DNA from: Pseudacidovorax intermedius
GTDB lineage: Bacteria; Pseudomonadota; Gammaproteobacteria; Burkholderiales; Burkholderiaceae_C
Reading direction: 5' to 3'
Assembly: GCF_003350475.1 (NCBI RefSeq)
Contig: NZ_QQAV01000011.1
Location: forward strand, 1 to 64,000
DNA: 64,000 bases
Each line of letters starts with the position of its first letter. Within the stretch, counting starts at the first letter, position 1. The notes under the pieces were generated by a model that was not told the origin of the DNA, did not search any database, and was given only the letters and a program-made list of their open reading frames with translations. The position numbers and the translations under genes were made by a program. Below, piece after piece: positions 41,904 through 51,249 of the stretch.

Positions 41904-43768
41904 AGACGACGTGTGTCGAGCGCGCGGGCCTGGGCCGACGGCACAGGCAGGGGCTCGCCGTGCCAGCGCGCAGCCAGAAGCTCGGCGCAGAGGGCGGCGA
42001 AGCTCAGCCCGCGCGAGCCCAGCGCCGTGCAGGCCCAGGGGCCGGACGGTGCGGCAGGGTCGATCGGACCGACCAGCGGCCGGCGGTCGGCAGAGGCGCA
42101 GCGCACGCCGGCCCAGTCGTGCAGGCCGGCCTGCGGCTCCTGGGCAAAAGCGGCCAGCGCCGGATGCAGCCGGGCCAGGCGCGCGAGGTTGTGCGCGCGG
42201 TCCGCCGGCCGGATGGCGGTGTCGGTGTCGCCCGGCTCGTAGGTGGAGCCGGTCATCCACTGCAGCGGGCGGGCAGCGTCCGCGGACGCGCTCACGCCGG
42301 CGATCAGGTGTCCATCCCCGTTGACCGGGATGCGACGGCCGACGGCGGCCATGGCCGGCGGCATCTCGCCCCAGACGATCTGGCCGCGCACAGGCTGCAG
42401 CGGCAGGGCCGGTGCCAACCGTCGTGTGGCCGGGCCGGCGGCGATGACCACGCGGTCCGCGTCTGCCAGCACTTTGCCGCCAGCATCCCGGAGTCGCCAG
42501 CCGCCGGCCGGCGCGGCTTCGATGTGTTCCACGGGCGCGCCAGCGCTGAACGCGATGGCGGGATGGTCCAGCCAGGCGGCCACGAGCCGGTGCGGCTTCA
42601 CCCAGCCGGCGCGTGCATGGAACAGTGCCGGCGTGCCGGGCGGTAGCCCGGCGGCGACGAGCGCAGCGGCGGTGACGGGGGTGGTCTCGTTCCAGCCGCC
42701 GGCCTCCGCCCATTCGGGCGGCAGACGCAGCGACGCGGCATCCCGCCGTTCGACCGCGCCGGTGGCGGCCCAGTCGACGCCCTCGACCAGGTCGAGCGCG
42801 CACAGCTGCGACCAGGTGGCGCGGATGCCGGCGCGGGTCAGGCGCGAGAGCAGCGCATCGTCCGGGGAGACATGCGGCGCCATCAGGCCGAAGGGCAGGG
42901 CCGACGCGCCTGCCGCAGGACGGTCCGCGGCATCGAGCACGGTCACCTGCCAGCCGCGCCGGGCCAGGGCATGGGCCACGGCCGCGCCAGCGAGGCCTGC
43001 GCCGATCACGGCGCATCGCCCGGGCGACGCCACCCGCTCGGCATCCTCGGCCTGCGGCCGACGCCGCACCGGCCATGCCGGGGCGTAGCGCCCGCGCAGG
43101 CAGTCGCGCTTGGGCGGCAGGCCTGGCGCCTTCTCCAGCACGAAACCGAGGGGGACCAGTGCATCGCGCACGGCGCGCGCCACGGTCCAGGTGGCCACGG
43201 CCGTGCCGGGCCGGCAGAAGCGGGCCAGGGTTTTGAACACCTCGGGCGACCACATCTCGGCATTCACGCTGGGACTGAAACCGTCGAGGAACAGGCTGTC
43301 CGCCTCGAAGGGCTGGTGCGCCCGCAGCATGGCTCGGGCGTCGCCGATGCACAGCGTCAGCAGCACGCGTCCACCTTCGAAGGCCAGGCGGTGGAAGCCT
43401 GGCAGCAGGCCATGCCACTGGTCGCCCAGCTGTTCGCCCAGCTCCTGCAGTTCCGGATAAAGAGCCGCGGCGCGGCGGATGTCTGCGGCCGAGACCGGAT
43501 AGGCCTCGACCGAGACGAAATGCAGGATCTGGGGTCGCTGCGGGTCCTGGCGCCACGCGAGCCAGGTCACCAGGAAGTTCAGGCCCAGGCCGAAGCCCGT
43601 CTCCAGCACGCGCCACTGCCTGGCCTGGGCCCAGGCGCCGGGCAGGCCACATCCGCCCAGAAACACATGCCGTGCCTGGGCCAATGCGCCGGTGATGGAG
43701 TGGTAGACGTCCTGGAAGCGGGGGCTGAAGGGCTGGCCTTCATCGTTCCAGGTGAGGATGTCGCTCAT
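41894..43768 (-). CDS. mnmC: bifunctional tRNA mnm5s2U biosynthesis protein MnmC
   Basis: A 624-aa two-domain enzyme. The N-terminal about 240 residues are the MnmD methyltransferase (FQDVYHSITGALAQARHVFLGG, ETGFGLGLNFLVTW, FLDGFSPSVNAEMWSPEVF). The C-terminal part is the FAD oxidoreductase that removes the carboxymethyl group (VIGAGLAGAAVAHALARRGW, SALPFGLMAPHVSPDD). Together they complete 5-methylaminomethyl-2-thiouridine at the wobble base of some tRNAs. ATG 43768 was chosen over 43789. It follows yggX by 60 nt on the same strand. Confidence 0.95.
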   Translation of the reverse strand: MSDILTWNDEGQPFSPRFQDVYHSITGALAQARHVFLGGCGLPGAWAQARQWRVLETGFGLGLNFLVTWLAWRQDPQRPQILHFVSVEAYPVSAADIRRAAALYPELQELGEQLGDQWHGLLPGFHRLAFEGGRVLLTLCIGDARAMLRAHQPFEADSLFLDGFSPSVNAEMWSPEVFKTLARFCRPGTAVATWTVARAVRDALVPLGFVLEKAPGLPPKRDCLRGRYAPAWPVRRRPQAEDAERVASPGRCAVIGAGLAGAAVAHALARRGWQVTVLDAADRPAAGASALPFGLMAPHVSPDDALLSRLTRAGIRATWSQLCALDLVEGVDWAATGAVERRDAASLRLPPEWAEAGGWNETTPVTAAALVAAGLPPGTPALFHARAGWVKPHRLVAAWLDHPAIAFSAGAPVEHIEAAPAGGWRLRDAGGKVLADADRVVIAAGPATRRLAPALPLQPVRGQIVWGEMPPAMAAVGRRIPVNGDGHLIAGVSASADAARPLQWMTGSTYEPGDTDTAIRPADRAHNLARLARLHPALAAFAQEPQAGLHDWAGVRCASADRRPLVGPIDPAAPSGPWACTALGSRGLSFAALCAELLAARWHGEPLPVPSAQARALDTRRLWR

Positions 43769-43828
43769 GTCGCGAGCCGCGCCGCGCATGAGGGCGCGGC
43801 CGGAACGGGGCGGGAAAGGACTACCGGC

Positions 43829-44104
43829 TCAGGCCGCCGGCGGCGGCACGTAGCCCTGGGCGGCGTCGGCGCCCTCGCCAAAGAAATGCTTTTCCATCTG
43901 CCGGGCCAGGTACTGGCGGGCGCGGGCATCGGCCAGGTTCAGGCGGTTCTCGTTGACCAGCATGGTCTGGTGCTTGAGCCAGGCGGCCCAGGCCTCCTTG
44001 CTGACGTTTTCCCAGATGCGCTTGCCGAGTTCGCCGGGATAGGGCGGGAAGTCGAGGCCCTCGGCTTCCTTGCCGAGCTTGATGCATTGAACCATGCGTG
44101 CCAT
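43829..44104 (-). CDS. yggX: Fe(2+)-trafficking / oxidative damage protection protein YggX
   Basis: A 91-aa protein that matches YggX throughout: [24 protein letters not shown] ([20 protein letters not shown]), the conserved early cysteine, [21 protein letters not shown] and [21 protein letters not shown]. YggX protects iron-sulfur proteins from superoxide and helps iron handling (family knowledge). It is divergent from the sulfate-binding protein gene and probably the first gene of a minus-strand unit with mnmC. Confidence 0.95.
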   Translation of the reverse strand: MARMVQCIKLGKEAEGLDFPPYPGELGKRIWENVSKEAWAAWLKHQTMLVNENRLNLADARARQYLARQMEKHFFGEGADAAQGYVPPPAA

Positions 44105-44123
44105 GGGGGGCTTTCTTGTGTAG

Positions 44124-44251
44124 AGAACTGAGGGAGGGGGGCGGTGCGAGGGACGACGACCGGCTTAGCTGATTTCGCTATTTAGAACTGAGAACTCCGT
44201 CGTTCCCCTTTCCTTATGCGGTATCCAGAATTCAATTCATCGACCTTATGC
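44124..44251. promoter_or_regulatory. divergent regulatory region yggX / sulfate-binding protein with direct repeats
   Basis: AGAACTGAG occurs at 44124-44132 and 44184-44192 (60 bp apart). CCTTATGC occurs at 44212-44219 and 44244-44251 (32 bp apart, three helical turns). The AT-rich block 44165-44255 is the likely promoter area; CysB control is expected for a sulfate-binding protein but not proven. Confidence 0.4.
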
Positions 44252-44261
44252 ACAACAAGGC

Positions 44262-45287
44262 ATGAACATGAATCTCCGCCGTGACTTTATCAAGCTTTCC
44301 CTGGTTGCCAGTGCTGCGGCGGCCTTGTCCCTGCCGGCCTGGGCACAGACCGTGACGCTGCTCAACGTCTCGTACGACCCCACGCGCGAGCTGTACGTGG
44401 ACTACAACAAGGCCTTCGCCAAGTACTGGAAGGGCAAGACCGGCCAGGATGTGGTGATCAAGCAGTCGCACGGGGGATCGGGCAAGCAGGCCCGCTCGAT
44501 CATCGACGGCATCGACGCCGACGTGGCCACGTTGGCCCTGGGCGGCGACATCGACGCGCTGGTCGAGCATGGCGGCCTGGTCAAGGCCGACTGGCAGAAG
44601 CGGCTGCCGCACAACTCGGCGCCCTACAACTCGACCATCGTCTTCCTGGTGAAGAAGGGCAACCCCAAGGGCCTCAAGGACTGGGACGACCTGGTCAAGC
44701 CCGGCGTGCAGGTGATCACGCCCAATCCCAAGACCTCGGGCGGCGCCCGCTGGAACTACCTCGCGGCCTGGGAGTACGCCAAGCGCAAGTACGGCAGCGA
44801 CGCCAAGGCGAAGGAATACATCGGCAATCTCTTCAAGAACGTGCCGGTGCTCGACACGGGCGCGCGCGGCGCCACGATCACCTTCGTGCAGCGCGGCGTG
44901 GGCGACGTGCTGCTGGCCTGGGAGAACGAGGCCTTCCTGGCCGTGAAGGAGTTCGGCCCGGACAAGTTCGACATCGTCGTGCCGTCCATCTCGATCCTGG
45001 CCGAGCCCTCGGTGGCCGTGGTCGACAAGGTGGTCGACAAGAAGGGCACCCGCGCGGTGGCCGAGGAATACCTCAAGTTCCTCTACTCGGACGAAGGCCA
45101 GGACATCGCGGGCCGCAACTACTACCGCCCCACGGGCGATAAGGCCAAGGCCAAGTACGCCGCGCAATTCCCCAAGCTGGCGCTGTTCACCATCGACGAG
45201 GCCTTCGGCGGCTGGGCCAAGGCGGACAAGGCGCACTTTGCCGACGGCGGCTCCTTCGACCAGATCTACACGAACAAGCAGAAGTGA
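44262..45287 (+). CDS. sbp: sulfate/thiosulfate ABC transporter substrate-binding protein with Tat-like signal
   Basis: A 341-aa periplasmic binding protein: [47 protein letters not shown] ([13 protein letters not shown]), [19 protein letters not shown] and [16 protein letters not shown] are sulfate-binding family signatures. The signal peptide carries RRDFIK at residues 6-11, a canonical twin-arginine motif, before the hydrophobic core and an AWA cleavage site near 28. It is stand-alone: no permease follows. A second, Sec-type paralogue precedes cysTWA at 53.6 kb. It may serve the same transporter with another ligand such as thiosulfate. Confidence 0.92.
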   Translation: MNMNLRRDFIKLSLVASAAAALSLPAWAQTVTLLNVSYDPTRELYVDYNKAFAKYWKGKTGQDVVIKQSHGGSGKQARSIIDGIDADVATLALGGDIDALVEHGGLVKADWQKRLPHNSAPYNSTIVFLVKKGNPKGLKDWDDLVKPGVQVITPNPKTSGGARWNYLAAWEYAKRKYGSDAKAKEYIGNLFKNVPVLDTGARGATITFVQRGVGDVLLAWENEAFLAVKEFGPDKFDIVVPSISILAEPSVAVVDKVVDKKGTRAVAEEYLKFLYSDEGQDIAGRNYYRPTGDKAKAKYAAQFPKLALFTIDEAFGGWAKADKAHFADGGSFDQIYTNKQK

Positions 45288-45297
45288 GGCGCCAAGG

Positions 45298-45322
45298 GGC
45301 AGGGCACGCCGCGCGCCCTGCC
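45298..45322 (+). terminator. hairpin after the stand-alone sulfate-binding protein gene
   Basis: GGCAGGGC / GCCCTGCC, an 8-bp perfect stem with a 9-nt loop, 10 nt beyond the stop. No T-run. Consistent with a monocistronic message. Confidence 0.5.
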
Positions 45323-45459
45323 ACGGACTGCGTCGCCGCGGTGCAGGGTGGGCGGATTCACCCACCGCGCGAGGGACAAGGCGGGCCCACGGCCAGTCGC
45401 GCAGAATAGGCGCCCCGCCTTTCCGGGCGGGGCCCTGTGTCACTGCCGCGCCCACGCCT

Positions 45460-46377
45460 ATGTCCGCCTTCCCCATCGATGAAATCGTCTCGTCCCTGCG
45501 CCAGGTGCGCAACGAATGGCGCAGCGCGCAGCAGCGCGTGGCCGGCGGCGAGCGGCAACTGCCCTCGCGTGCCGCCGTCGACGAGGTGGTCGAAAGCCTG
45601 ATCGGCGCGCTCTTTCCCATGCGGCTGGGGCCCGCCCACCTGCGGGAGGAGGGCGAAGACTTCTACGTCGCCCACACCATCGACCAGGCCCTGCGCCAGT
45701 TGCAGGAGCAGGCGGTGCAGGAACTGCGGCACGTGCGCCGTCTCGACGCCGTGACCCCGGCCGAGCTTCGGGCCGACGCCGAGCAGCGGATCCGCGAATT
45801 CGCCCTGCAGTTGCCCGCCATCCGTGCGTTGCTCGACACCGACGTCATGGCCGCCTACCAGGGCGACCCCGCGGCGCAGAGCGTGGACGAGGTGCTGCTG
45901 TGCTACCCGGGCGTGACGGCCATGATCCACCACCGCATCGCGCATCCGCTCTACCGGCTGGGGCTGTCGCTGCTGGCGCGCATGGTGGCCGAGCGCGCCC
46001 ATGCGCAGACGGGCATCGACATCCATCCGGGCGCGACCATCGGCGCCGGATTCTTCATGGACCACGGCACCGGCATCGTGATCGGCGAGACGGCGGTGAT
46101 CGGCCAGCATGTGCGCCTGTACCAGCAGGTCACGCTCGGCGCCAAGCGCTTTCCCATCGACGAGAACGGCCATCCGCAGAAGGGCCTGCCGCGCCACCCG
46201 GTGGTGGAGGACGACGTGGTGATCTACGCCGGGGCCACCATCCTGGGCCGCGTGACCATCGGCAAGGGCGCCACCATTGGCGGCAATGTATGGGTGACCG
46301 ACGACGTGCTGCCGGGCGCCTCGGTCACGCAGGCCAGCCTGCAGAAGAACCGCGGATCGCGCCCCGGCGATTGCTGA
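45460..46377 (+). CDS. cysE: serine O-acetyltransferase (EpsC/CysE type)
   Basis: A 305-aa enzyme that makes O-acetylserine from serine and acetyl-CoA, the precursor of cysteine. The C-terminal left-handed beta-helix shows hexapeptide repeats (IHPGATIGAGFFMDHGTG, VVIYAGATILGRVTIGKGA). Catalytic His and Asp are in HPGATIG and DHGTGIVIGETAVIG, and the long helical N-terminal domain (about 1-175) is typical of the EpsC branch. ATG 45460 is the only sensible start after the preceding hairpin. It lies between a sulfate-binding protein and an FMN reductase, in a sulfur-metabolism neighbourhood. Confidence 0.92.
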   Translation: MSAFPIDEIVSSLRQVRNEWRSAQQRVAGGERQLPSRAAVDEVVESLIGALFPMRLGPAHLREEGEDFYVAHTIDQALRQLQEQAVQELRHVRRLDAVTPAELRADAEQRIREFALQLPAIRALLDTDVMAAYQGDPAAQSVDEVLLCYPGVTAMIHHRIAHPLYRLGLSLLARMVAERAHAQTGIDIHPGATIGAGFFMDHGTGIVIGETAVIGQHVRLYQQVTLGAKRFPIDENGHPQKGLPRHPVVEDDVVIYAGATILGRVTIGKGATIGGNVWVTDDVLPGASVTQASLQKNRGSRPGDC

Positions 46378-46378
46378 A

Positions 46379-46401
46379 CGCCGGGCATCGCGGGCCCGGC
46401 G
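46379..46401 (+). terminator. hairpin after cysE
   Basis: CGCCGGGC / GCCCGGCG, 8-bp perfect stem and 7-nt loop directly after the cysE stop codon, without a T-run. Confidence 0.4.
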
Positions 46402-46504
46402 GGGTGTAACCGCCGGTGCGTGCGCCTGCGACTGACAGACGCGCGGACGAGGGGCCGCCAGCATCGAGGCTTTTCGCATCCACCCCGCAAGAGGAGCGTC
46501 TTCG

Positions 46505-47062
46505 ATGAGCCAATACCGCATCGCCGTCCTGGTCGGCAGCATTCGCCAGGATTCCCTCAACCGCAAGCTGGCCCTGGCGCTGGCCGCGCTGGCGCCGGAG
46601 GACTTCACCTTCGAGCACCTGCGCATCGACAACCTGCCGCTCTACAACCAGGACCTCGACGGCAAGCAGCCGGCCGAGGTGCAGCAGCTCAAGACCGAGA
46701 TTGCCCGCGCCCAGGGCCTGCTGATCGTCACGCCCGAGTACAACCGTTCGATTCCCGGCGTGCTGAAGAACGCGCTGGACCACGGCTCGCGGCCCTACGG
46801 CCAGAACGCCTGGGGCGGCAAGCCGGCGGGGGTTATCGGCATCTCGCCGGGCGCCATCGGCACCGCGCTGGCGCAACAGCACCTGCGCAACGTGCTGGCC
46901 TACCTCGACGTGCCCACGCTGGGCCAGCCCGAGGCCTTCATCCAGAACAAGGACGACCTGTTCGACGAGAAGGGCCACATCGGCATCGAGGCCACGCGCC
47001 AGTTCCTGCAGGGCTGGATGGACAAGTACGTCGCCTGGGTCAAGCGACACGCCAGCGTCTGA
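46505..47062 (+). CDS. NADPH-dependent FMN reductase (ChrR/YieF-like)
   Basis: A 185-aa flavodoxin-like reductase: VLVGSIRQDSLNRKLALAL (phosphate-binding loop), the TPEYNRSIPGVLKNALDHGSRP flavin-contact segment (TPEYNRSIPGVLKNALD) and GVIGISPGAIGTALAQQHLR. Members reduce quinones, chromate or free FMN. A GCAAGAGGAGCG stretch gives a ribosome site. In this neighbourhood a flavin supply for sulfur or redox enzymes is possible, but quinone reduction against oxidative stress is as likely. Confidence 0.9.
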   Translation: MSQYRIAVLVGSIRQDSLNRKLALALAALAPEDFTFEHLRIDNLPLYNQDLDGKQPAEVQQLKTEIARAQGLLIVTPEYNRSIPGVLKNALDHGSRPYGQNAWGGKPAGVIGISPGAIGTALAQQHLRNVLAYLDVPTLGQPEAFIQNKDDLFDEKGHIGIEATRQFLQGWMDKYVAWVKRHASV

Positions 47063-47076
47063 GGGTTCACACCTTG

Positions 47077-48003
47077 TCAGAGCAGCTCGATCCCCGGCAG
47101 CCGCTTGAAGCAGCTGTCGCGCGTGATCCGCACGAAGTCCGACAGCCAGGCCTGGGCCGATAGCCCTGGCCGGCAGGCCATGTGCAGCTCGCCGCGCAGG
47201 CTGGCGGGTCCGATGGGCCGGGCGCTCACATAGCCGCGTTGCAGGTAGCTCTGCACCGCCCACCACGGCAGCGCGGCAATGCCCCGGCCGCTGGCCACCA
47301 GCTGCAGCATGGCGACGGTCAACTCGGTCGTCCGACGCTGCCGGGGCTGCAGGCCGGCGGGCTGCATCACCTGGCGCAGAACATCCAGCATCTCGTCCGG
47401 CACCGGATAGGTGATCAGTGTCTGATCGGCGAAATCCTCGGCCGTGAGGTACGGCTTTTCGGCCAGCCCGTGCCCGTTGGCCATCAGCGCGACGATTTCG
47501 AAGCGGAACAGCGCGTGATGGTCGACCGGCTCCGTGGCGTCCTGTTCCGAGACGATGGCCACCTCGGCCTTGTCCTGCAGCAGCAATGCGACGGGGTCGG
47601 GATGAAAGCCGGACACGATGTCCAGCTCGATTTCCGGCCAGGCTTGGCGGAAGGTGTCCATGGCCGGCATCAGCCAGTCGAAGCAAGTGTGGCATTCGAC
47701 GACGATGCGCAACTGCCCGCCGCCACTGCTCACCAGACGTGCAACGTCCCGGTCGGCGGTTTCCATTTGCGGCAGCACGCTGTCGGCCAGTTGCAGAAGC
47801 CGCAGGCCGCTGGCAGTGAACTGAGGCGGCAGCGATTTGCGTTCGAAGAGCGCGCAGCCGTAGTGCGCCTCCAGCGCCTTGATCTGGTGAGACAGGGCGG
47901 ACTGTGTGAGGTTGAGCAGTTGCGCCGCCCGGACCAGGCTGCCTGTGTCGCGCAGGGCGGACAGGGTACGCAGGTGGCGGATTTCCAGGATCGGCTGGGT
48001 CAT
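47077..48003 (-). CDS. metR: LysR-type regulator of methionine synthesis (MetR)
   Basis: A 308-aa LysR regulator. The HTH is at about 10-65 (LRTLSALRDTGSLVRAAQLLNLTQS, given in part: TGSLVRAAQLLNLTQSALSHQ). A C-terminal co-inducer domain follows, expected to bind homocysteine. The identity as MetR rests on divergence from metE, on a perfect MetR consensus site overlapping its own start codon, and on the ILEIRHLRTLSAL start typical of this group. The FMN reductase is convergent 14 nt away. Confidence 0.92.
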   Translation of the reverse strand: MTQPILEIRHLRTLSALRDTGSLVRAAQLLNLTQSALSHQIKALEAHYGCALFERKSLPPQFTASGLRLLQLADSVLPQMETADRDVARLVSSGGGQLRIVVECHTCFDWLMPAMDTFRQAWPEIELDIVSGFHPDPVALLLQDKAEVAIVSEQDATEPVDHHALFRFEIVALMANGHGLAEKPYLTAEDFADQTLITYPVPDEMLDVLRQVMQPAGLQPRQRRTTELTVAMLQLVASGRGIAALPWWAVQSYLQRGYVSARPIGPASLRGELHMACRPGLSAQAWLSDFVRITRDSCFKRLPGIELL

Positions 48004-48015
48004 GAAATTTATTCA
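48003..48015. promoter_or_regulatory. MetR binding site TGAA-ATTTA-TTCA
   Basis: An exact fit to the E. coli MetR consensus TGAA-NNTNN-TTCA. It overlaps the first base of the metR start codon and lies 58 bp before the metE ATG, so it can serve both autorepression and activation of metE. MetR bound here would probably block metR transcription directly. Confidence 0.75.
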
Positions 48016-48073
48016 AGCAATACCGCAAAAAGTTTCGTTTGAATCATAGTTGGCGCGCCGGGATGATGCCGGC

Positions 48074-50416
48074 ATGACTCGCACACACATCCTGGGATTC
48101 CCGCGCATCGGCGCCCACAGAGAACTGAAGTTCGCCCTCGAGGCCCACTGGCGCGGTGAGATCGACGCCGACGCGCTGGAGGCCGTCGGCGCCGGACTGC
48201 GCGAACGCCACTGGGCCCTCCAGCGCCAGGCTGGCCTGGACTTCGTCACCGTCGGCGACTTCGCCTTCTACGATCAGGTGCTCAACCACATGCAGTTGCT
48301 CGGCTGCGAACCGCAGCGCTTCGGCCTGTCCGCCGACGAGCCGGAGCTGGTCCGGGCCTTCGCCATGGCGCGCGGCGTGGGCGCGGGCGAAGCGGCCGGC
48401 ATGCATGCGCTGGAGATGACCAAGTGGTTCGACACCAACTACCACTACCTCGTCCCCGAGTTCGGGCCGGCGACCGTGTTCGGCGGCATCGCCAGCGAGC
48501 GCTTGTTCGACGAGGTGGCCCAGGCGCAGGGGCTGGGCCATCCGGTCAAGGTGGTGCTGCTGGGGCCGCTGAGCTTCCTGTGGCTGGGCAAGGAGAAGGC
48601 CCCGGGCTTCGAGCGGCTGTCCCTGCTCGACGGGCTGCTGCCTGTCTACGAACAGGTGCTGGCGCGGCTGAAGGCGCAAGGTGTGGAGTGGGTGCAGATC
48701 GACGAGCCCATCCTGGGCCTGGACCTGCCCGAGCCGTGGCGCCAGAGCTTCGAGCGCAGCTACTGGCAGATGGCGCGCAACGCGCCGCGGCTGCTGCTGG
48801 CGACCTATTTCTCGCCGCTGCAGGAGAACCTGCGCCTGGCCTGCCAGCTGCCGGTGGCCGGGCTGCATGTGGACGCCGTGCGGGCGCCCGAGGAGCTCAC
48901 CGGCGTGGCCGACTGGCTGCCCGCGCACAAGGTGCTGTCGGTCGGCATCGTGGACGGCCGCAACATCTGGCGCACCGACCTGGACGCGGCGCTCGGCCGG
49001 CTGAAGCCCGTGGCCGCCAAGCACCGCGGCGAACTGTGGCTGGCGCCCTCGTGCTCGTTGCTGCATGTGCCCTTCGGGCTGCAGGCGGAGCAGGGGCTGG
49101 ATGCCGAACTGCGCAGCTGGCTGGCCTTCGCCTGCGAGAAGCTGGAAGAGCTGCAACTGCTGCGCCGGGCACTGGCCGGCGATGCGGACATCGAGCCCGC
49201 CCTGGCCGAAGCGCGTGCCGCCATCGCCAGCCGTCGCCACAGTCCGCGGGTCCGGCGGGCCGACGTCGCCCTGCGCCTCGCGCGCCGGGTGGACGGCGAC
49301 GACCGCCGCGCCTCGCCCTTCGCGCAGCGGCAGGCGACGCAGCGGCGTCGCTTTGCGCTGCCGCCACTGCCGACCACAACCATCGGCTCCTTTCCGCAGA
49401 CCGGTGCCATCCGGGCGCAGCGGGCGGCGCATCGGCGCGGCGCGCTGTCGGCCGAAGCCTATGCCCAGGCCATGCGCGATGAAATCGCCCGCGTGGTGAG
49501 GGCCCAGGAATCGTTGGACCTGGACGTGCTGGTGCACGGCGAGCCCGAGCGCAACGATATGGTCGAGTACTTCGGCGAACAGCTCGACGGCTATGCGTTC
49601 ACGGCCAACGGCTGGGTGCAGTCCTATGGCTCGCGCTGTGTCAAGCCGCCGCTCATCTATGGCGACGTGGCCCGGCCGGCAGCCATGACCGTCGAATGGA
49701 CCGCCCATGCCCAGAGCCTCACGCGGCGGCCGATGAAGGGCATGCTCACCGGGCCGGTCACGATGCTGCAGTGGGCCTTCGTGCGCGACGACCAGCCGCG
49801 CAGCCTCACCTGCGAGCAGATCGCCTGGGCACTGCGCGACGAGGTGTGCGACCTGGAGCGCGCCGGCATCGGGATGATCCAGATCGACGAGCCCGCCTTT
49901 CGCGAAGGCCTGCCCCTGCGGCGCGCCGGCTGGAAGGCCTATCTGGACTGGGCCGGCCGCGCTTTTCGCCTGTGCGCCTCGGGCGTGCGCGACGAGACGC
50001 AGATCCACACCCACATGTGCTACTCGGAGTTCAACGACATCCTGGCGGAGATTGCCGCACTGGACGCCGACGTCATCACCATCGAGACCAGCCGCTCCGA
50101 CATGGAACTGCTGCGCGGCTTCGGCGGGGAGGGGGCGATGCGTTATCCCAACGAGATCGGCCCGGGCGTGTACGACATCCACTCGCCGCGCGTGCCGCCG
50201 ATCGAGGAGATGCTGCGCCTGCTGCGCAAGGCCGCCGACGTGGTGCCGCCGGGCCATCTGTGGATCAACCCCGACTGCGGCCTCAAGACCCGGGGCTGGC
50301 CGGAGACCGAGGCCGCCCTGGCCAACATGGTCGCCGCAGCGAAGCGGATGCGCGCGGAGCTGGGTCTGTGTACGCAGGTCGCGGCACCCGGCGGCACTGA
50401 ACTGGCTGAAGCCTGA
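48074..50416 (+). CDS. metE: cobalamin-independent methionine synthase (MetE)
   Basis: A 780-aa enzyme that transfers a methyl group from 5-methyl-tetrahydropteroyl-tri-glutamate to homocysteine. It has both barrels: the N-terminal one starting [20 protein letters not shown], and the catalytic C-terminal one starting near [17 protein letters not shown]. Zinc ligands are visible as [10 protein letters not shown] and [11 protein letters not shown]. Length is as usual for MetE (about 750-780). ATG 48074 was chosen because the family begins with T-H-x-L-G-F-P-R. Divergent from metR and likely activated through the MetR box. Confidence 0.97.
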   Translation: MTRTHILGFPRIGAHRELKFALEAHWRGEIDADALEAVGAGLRERHWALQRQAGLDFVTVGDFAFYDQVLNHMQLLGCEPQRFGLSADEPELVRAFAMARGVGAGEAAGMHALEMTKWFDTNYHYLVPEFGPATVFGGIASERLFDEVAQAQGLGHPVKVVLLGPLSFLWLGKEKAPGFERLSLLDGLLPVYEQVLARLKAQGVEWVQIDEPILGLDLPEPWRQSFERSYWQMARNAPRLLLATYFSPLQENLRLACQLPVAGLHVDAVRAPEELTGVADWLPAHKVLSVGIVDGRNIWRTDLDAALGRLKPVAAKHRGELWLAPSCSLLHVPFGLQAEQGLDAELRSWLAFACEKLEELQLLRRALAGDADIEPALAEARAAIASRRHSPRVRRADVALRLARRVDGDDRRASPFAQRQATQRRRFALPPLPTTTIGSFPQTGAIRAQRAAHRRGALSAEAYAQAMRDEIARVVRAQESLDLDVLVHGEPERNDMVEYFGEQLDGYAFTANGWVQSYGSRCVKPPLIYGDVARPAAMTVEWTAHAQSLTRRPMKGMLTGPVTMLQWAFVRDDQPRSLTCEQIAWALRDEVCDLERAGIGMIQIDEPAFREGLPLRRAGWKAYLDWAGRAFRLCASGVRDETQIHTHMCYSEFNDILAEIAALDADVITIETSRSDMELLRGFGGEGAMRYPNEIGPGVYDIHSPRVPPIEEMLRLLRKAADVVPPGHLWINPDCGLKTRGWPETEAALANMVAAAKRMRAELGLCTQVAAPGGTELAEA

Positions 50417-50444
50417 GGCGGGCTGGCGCTGTTCGCCCCATGAA

Positions 50445-50468
50445 AAGAGGGTCCCGCAGGACCCTCTT
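50445..50468. terminator. terminator between convergent metE and azoR
   Basis: Perfect 10-bp stem AAGAGGGTCC / GGACCCTCTT with the loop CGCA. The minus strand continues with TTTTC, a classical tail for azoR; the plus strand ends CTCTTGTTGC and can serve metE. Confidence 0.85.
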
Positions 50469-50507
50469 GTTGCTGGTTGGCGCCGCGCCATGCGCGCGGC
50501 GTCGGCC

Positions 50508-51131
50508 TCAGGCGGCGACCGCAGCCCCGGCCGCGACCGGGATCGAGGCGCGGGCGGCCTCCAGTGCTGCGGCGCGTGCCGCTTCGCCCATGGCCAGGCC
50601 TTCGGCGCGTACGAAGCGCACGTCGGTGATGCCGAAGAAGCCGAACACCACCTTCAGGTAGCTTTCCTGATGCTCGGCCGCCTGGCCGGCTTCGGAGGTG
50701 GAGTACTGGCCGCCGCGGGTGGAAACGACGATCGCCGTCTTGCCGGTGGCCAGGCCCTGCGGGCCCTTCTCGGTGTACTTGAAGGTGCGGCCGGGCTGGG
50801 CCAGACGGTCGATCCAGGCCTTGAGCTGGCTGGGAATCGAGAAGTTGTACAGCGGTGCGCCCACGACGATCACGTCGGCAGCCAGGAACTGGCTGACCAG
50901 CGCTTCGGAGACGGCGTTTTCCTGCTTCTGCGCCTCGGTGGTGGCCTCGGCGCCCACCTTCACGCCCAGGGCGTCGGCACCGAAGTGGGCCGGGGCGTTG
51001 GCCGCCAAGTCCAGATAGTCCACCTCGGTGCCGGGATGGGCGGCCACCCAGTCGCGGACCACTTCGGCCGTGAGCAGGCGGGAGACGGAATTGGCGCCGA
51101 GGACGCTGGAATCGATGTGCAGCAGTTTCAT
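50508..51131 (-). CDS. azoR: FMN-dependent NADH-azoreductase
   Basis: A 207-aa flavodoxin-fold enzyme: [20 protein letters not shown] phosphate loop, [20 protein letters not shown] ([18 protein letters not shown]) and [10 protein letters not shown]. AzoR enzymes reduce azo bonds and quinones by two electrons with NADH. ATG 51131 is preceded by an AGGAGTG ribosome site. Divergent from a LysR gene that probably controls it, as is common for azoR/ywqN-type genes. Confidence 0.95.
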   Translation of the reverse strand: MKLLHIDSSVLGANSVSRLLTAEVVRDWVAAHPGTEVDYLDLAANAPAHFGADALGVKVGAEATTEAQKQENAVSEALVSQFLAADVIVVGAPLYNFSIPSQLKAWIDRLAQPGRTFKYTEKGPQGLATGKTAIVVSTRGGQYSTSEAGQAAEHQESYLKVVFGFFGITDVRFVRAEGLAMGEAARAAALEAARASIPVAAGAAVAA

Positions 51132-51232
51132 GTTCTTCACTCCTGAGAGAGACGGGCCCGACGGATTCGAGCGATGGAAGAAGTCTAAAACTGGGACAAC
51201 AGGGCGATAAGCCGCCAAAATCGGGACCATTC

Positions 51233-51248
51233 GTTCTTTGGATGGAAC
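51233..51248. promoter_or_regulatory. inverted repeat GTTC-N8-GAAC at the LysR start
   Basis: Short inverted repeat immediately upstream of ATG 51250 in the 118-bp azoR/LysR divergent gap, in a less G+C-rich stretch (51185-51250). Likely operator or promoter element. Confidence 0.35.
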
Positions 51249-51249
51249 A

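Noticed and set aside
42243-43088. Plus-strand frame opposite mnmC
   Set aside because: Shadow of mnmC, rich in Arg, Ala, Ser and Pro with no motif.
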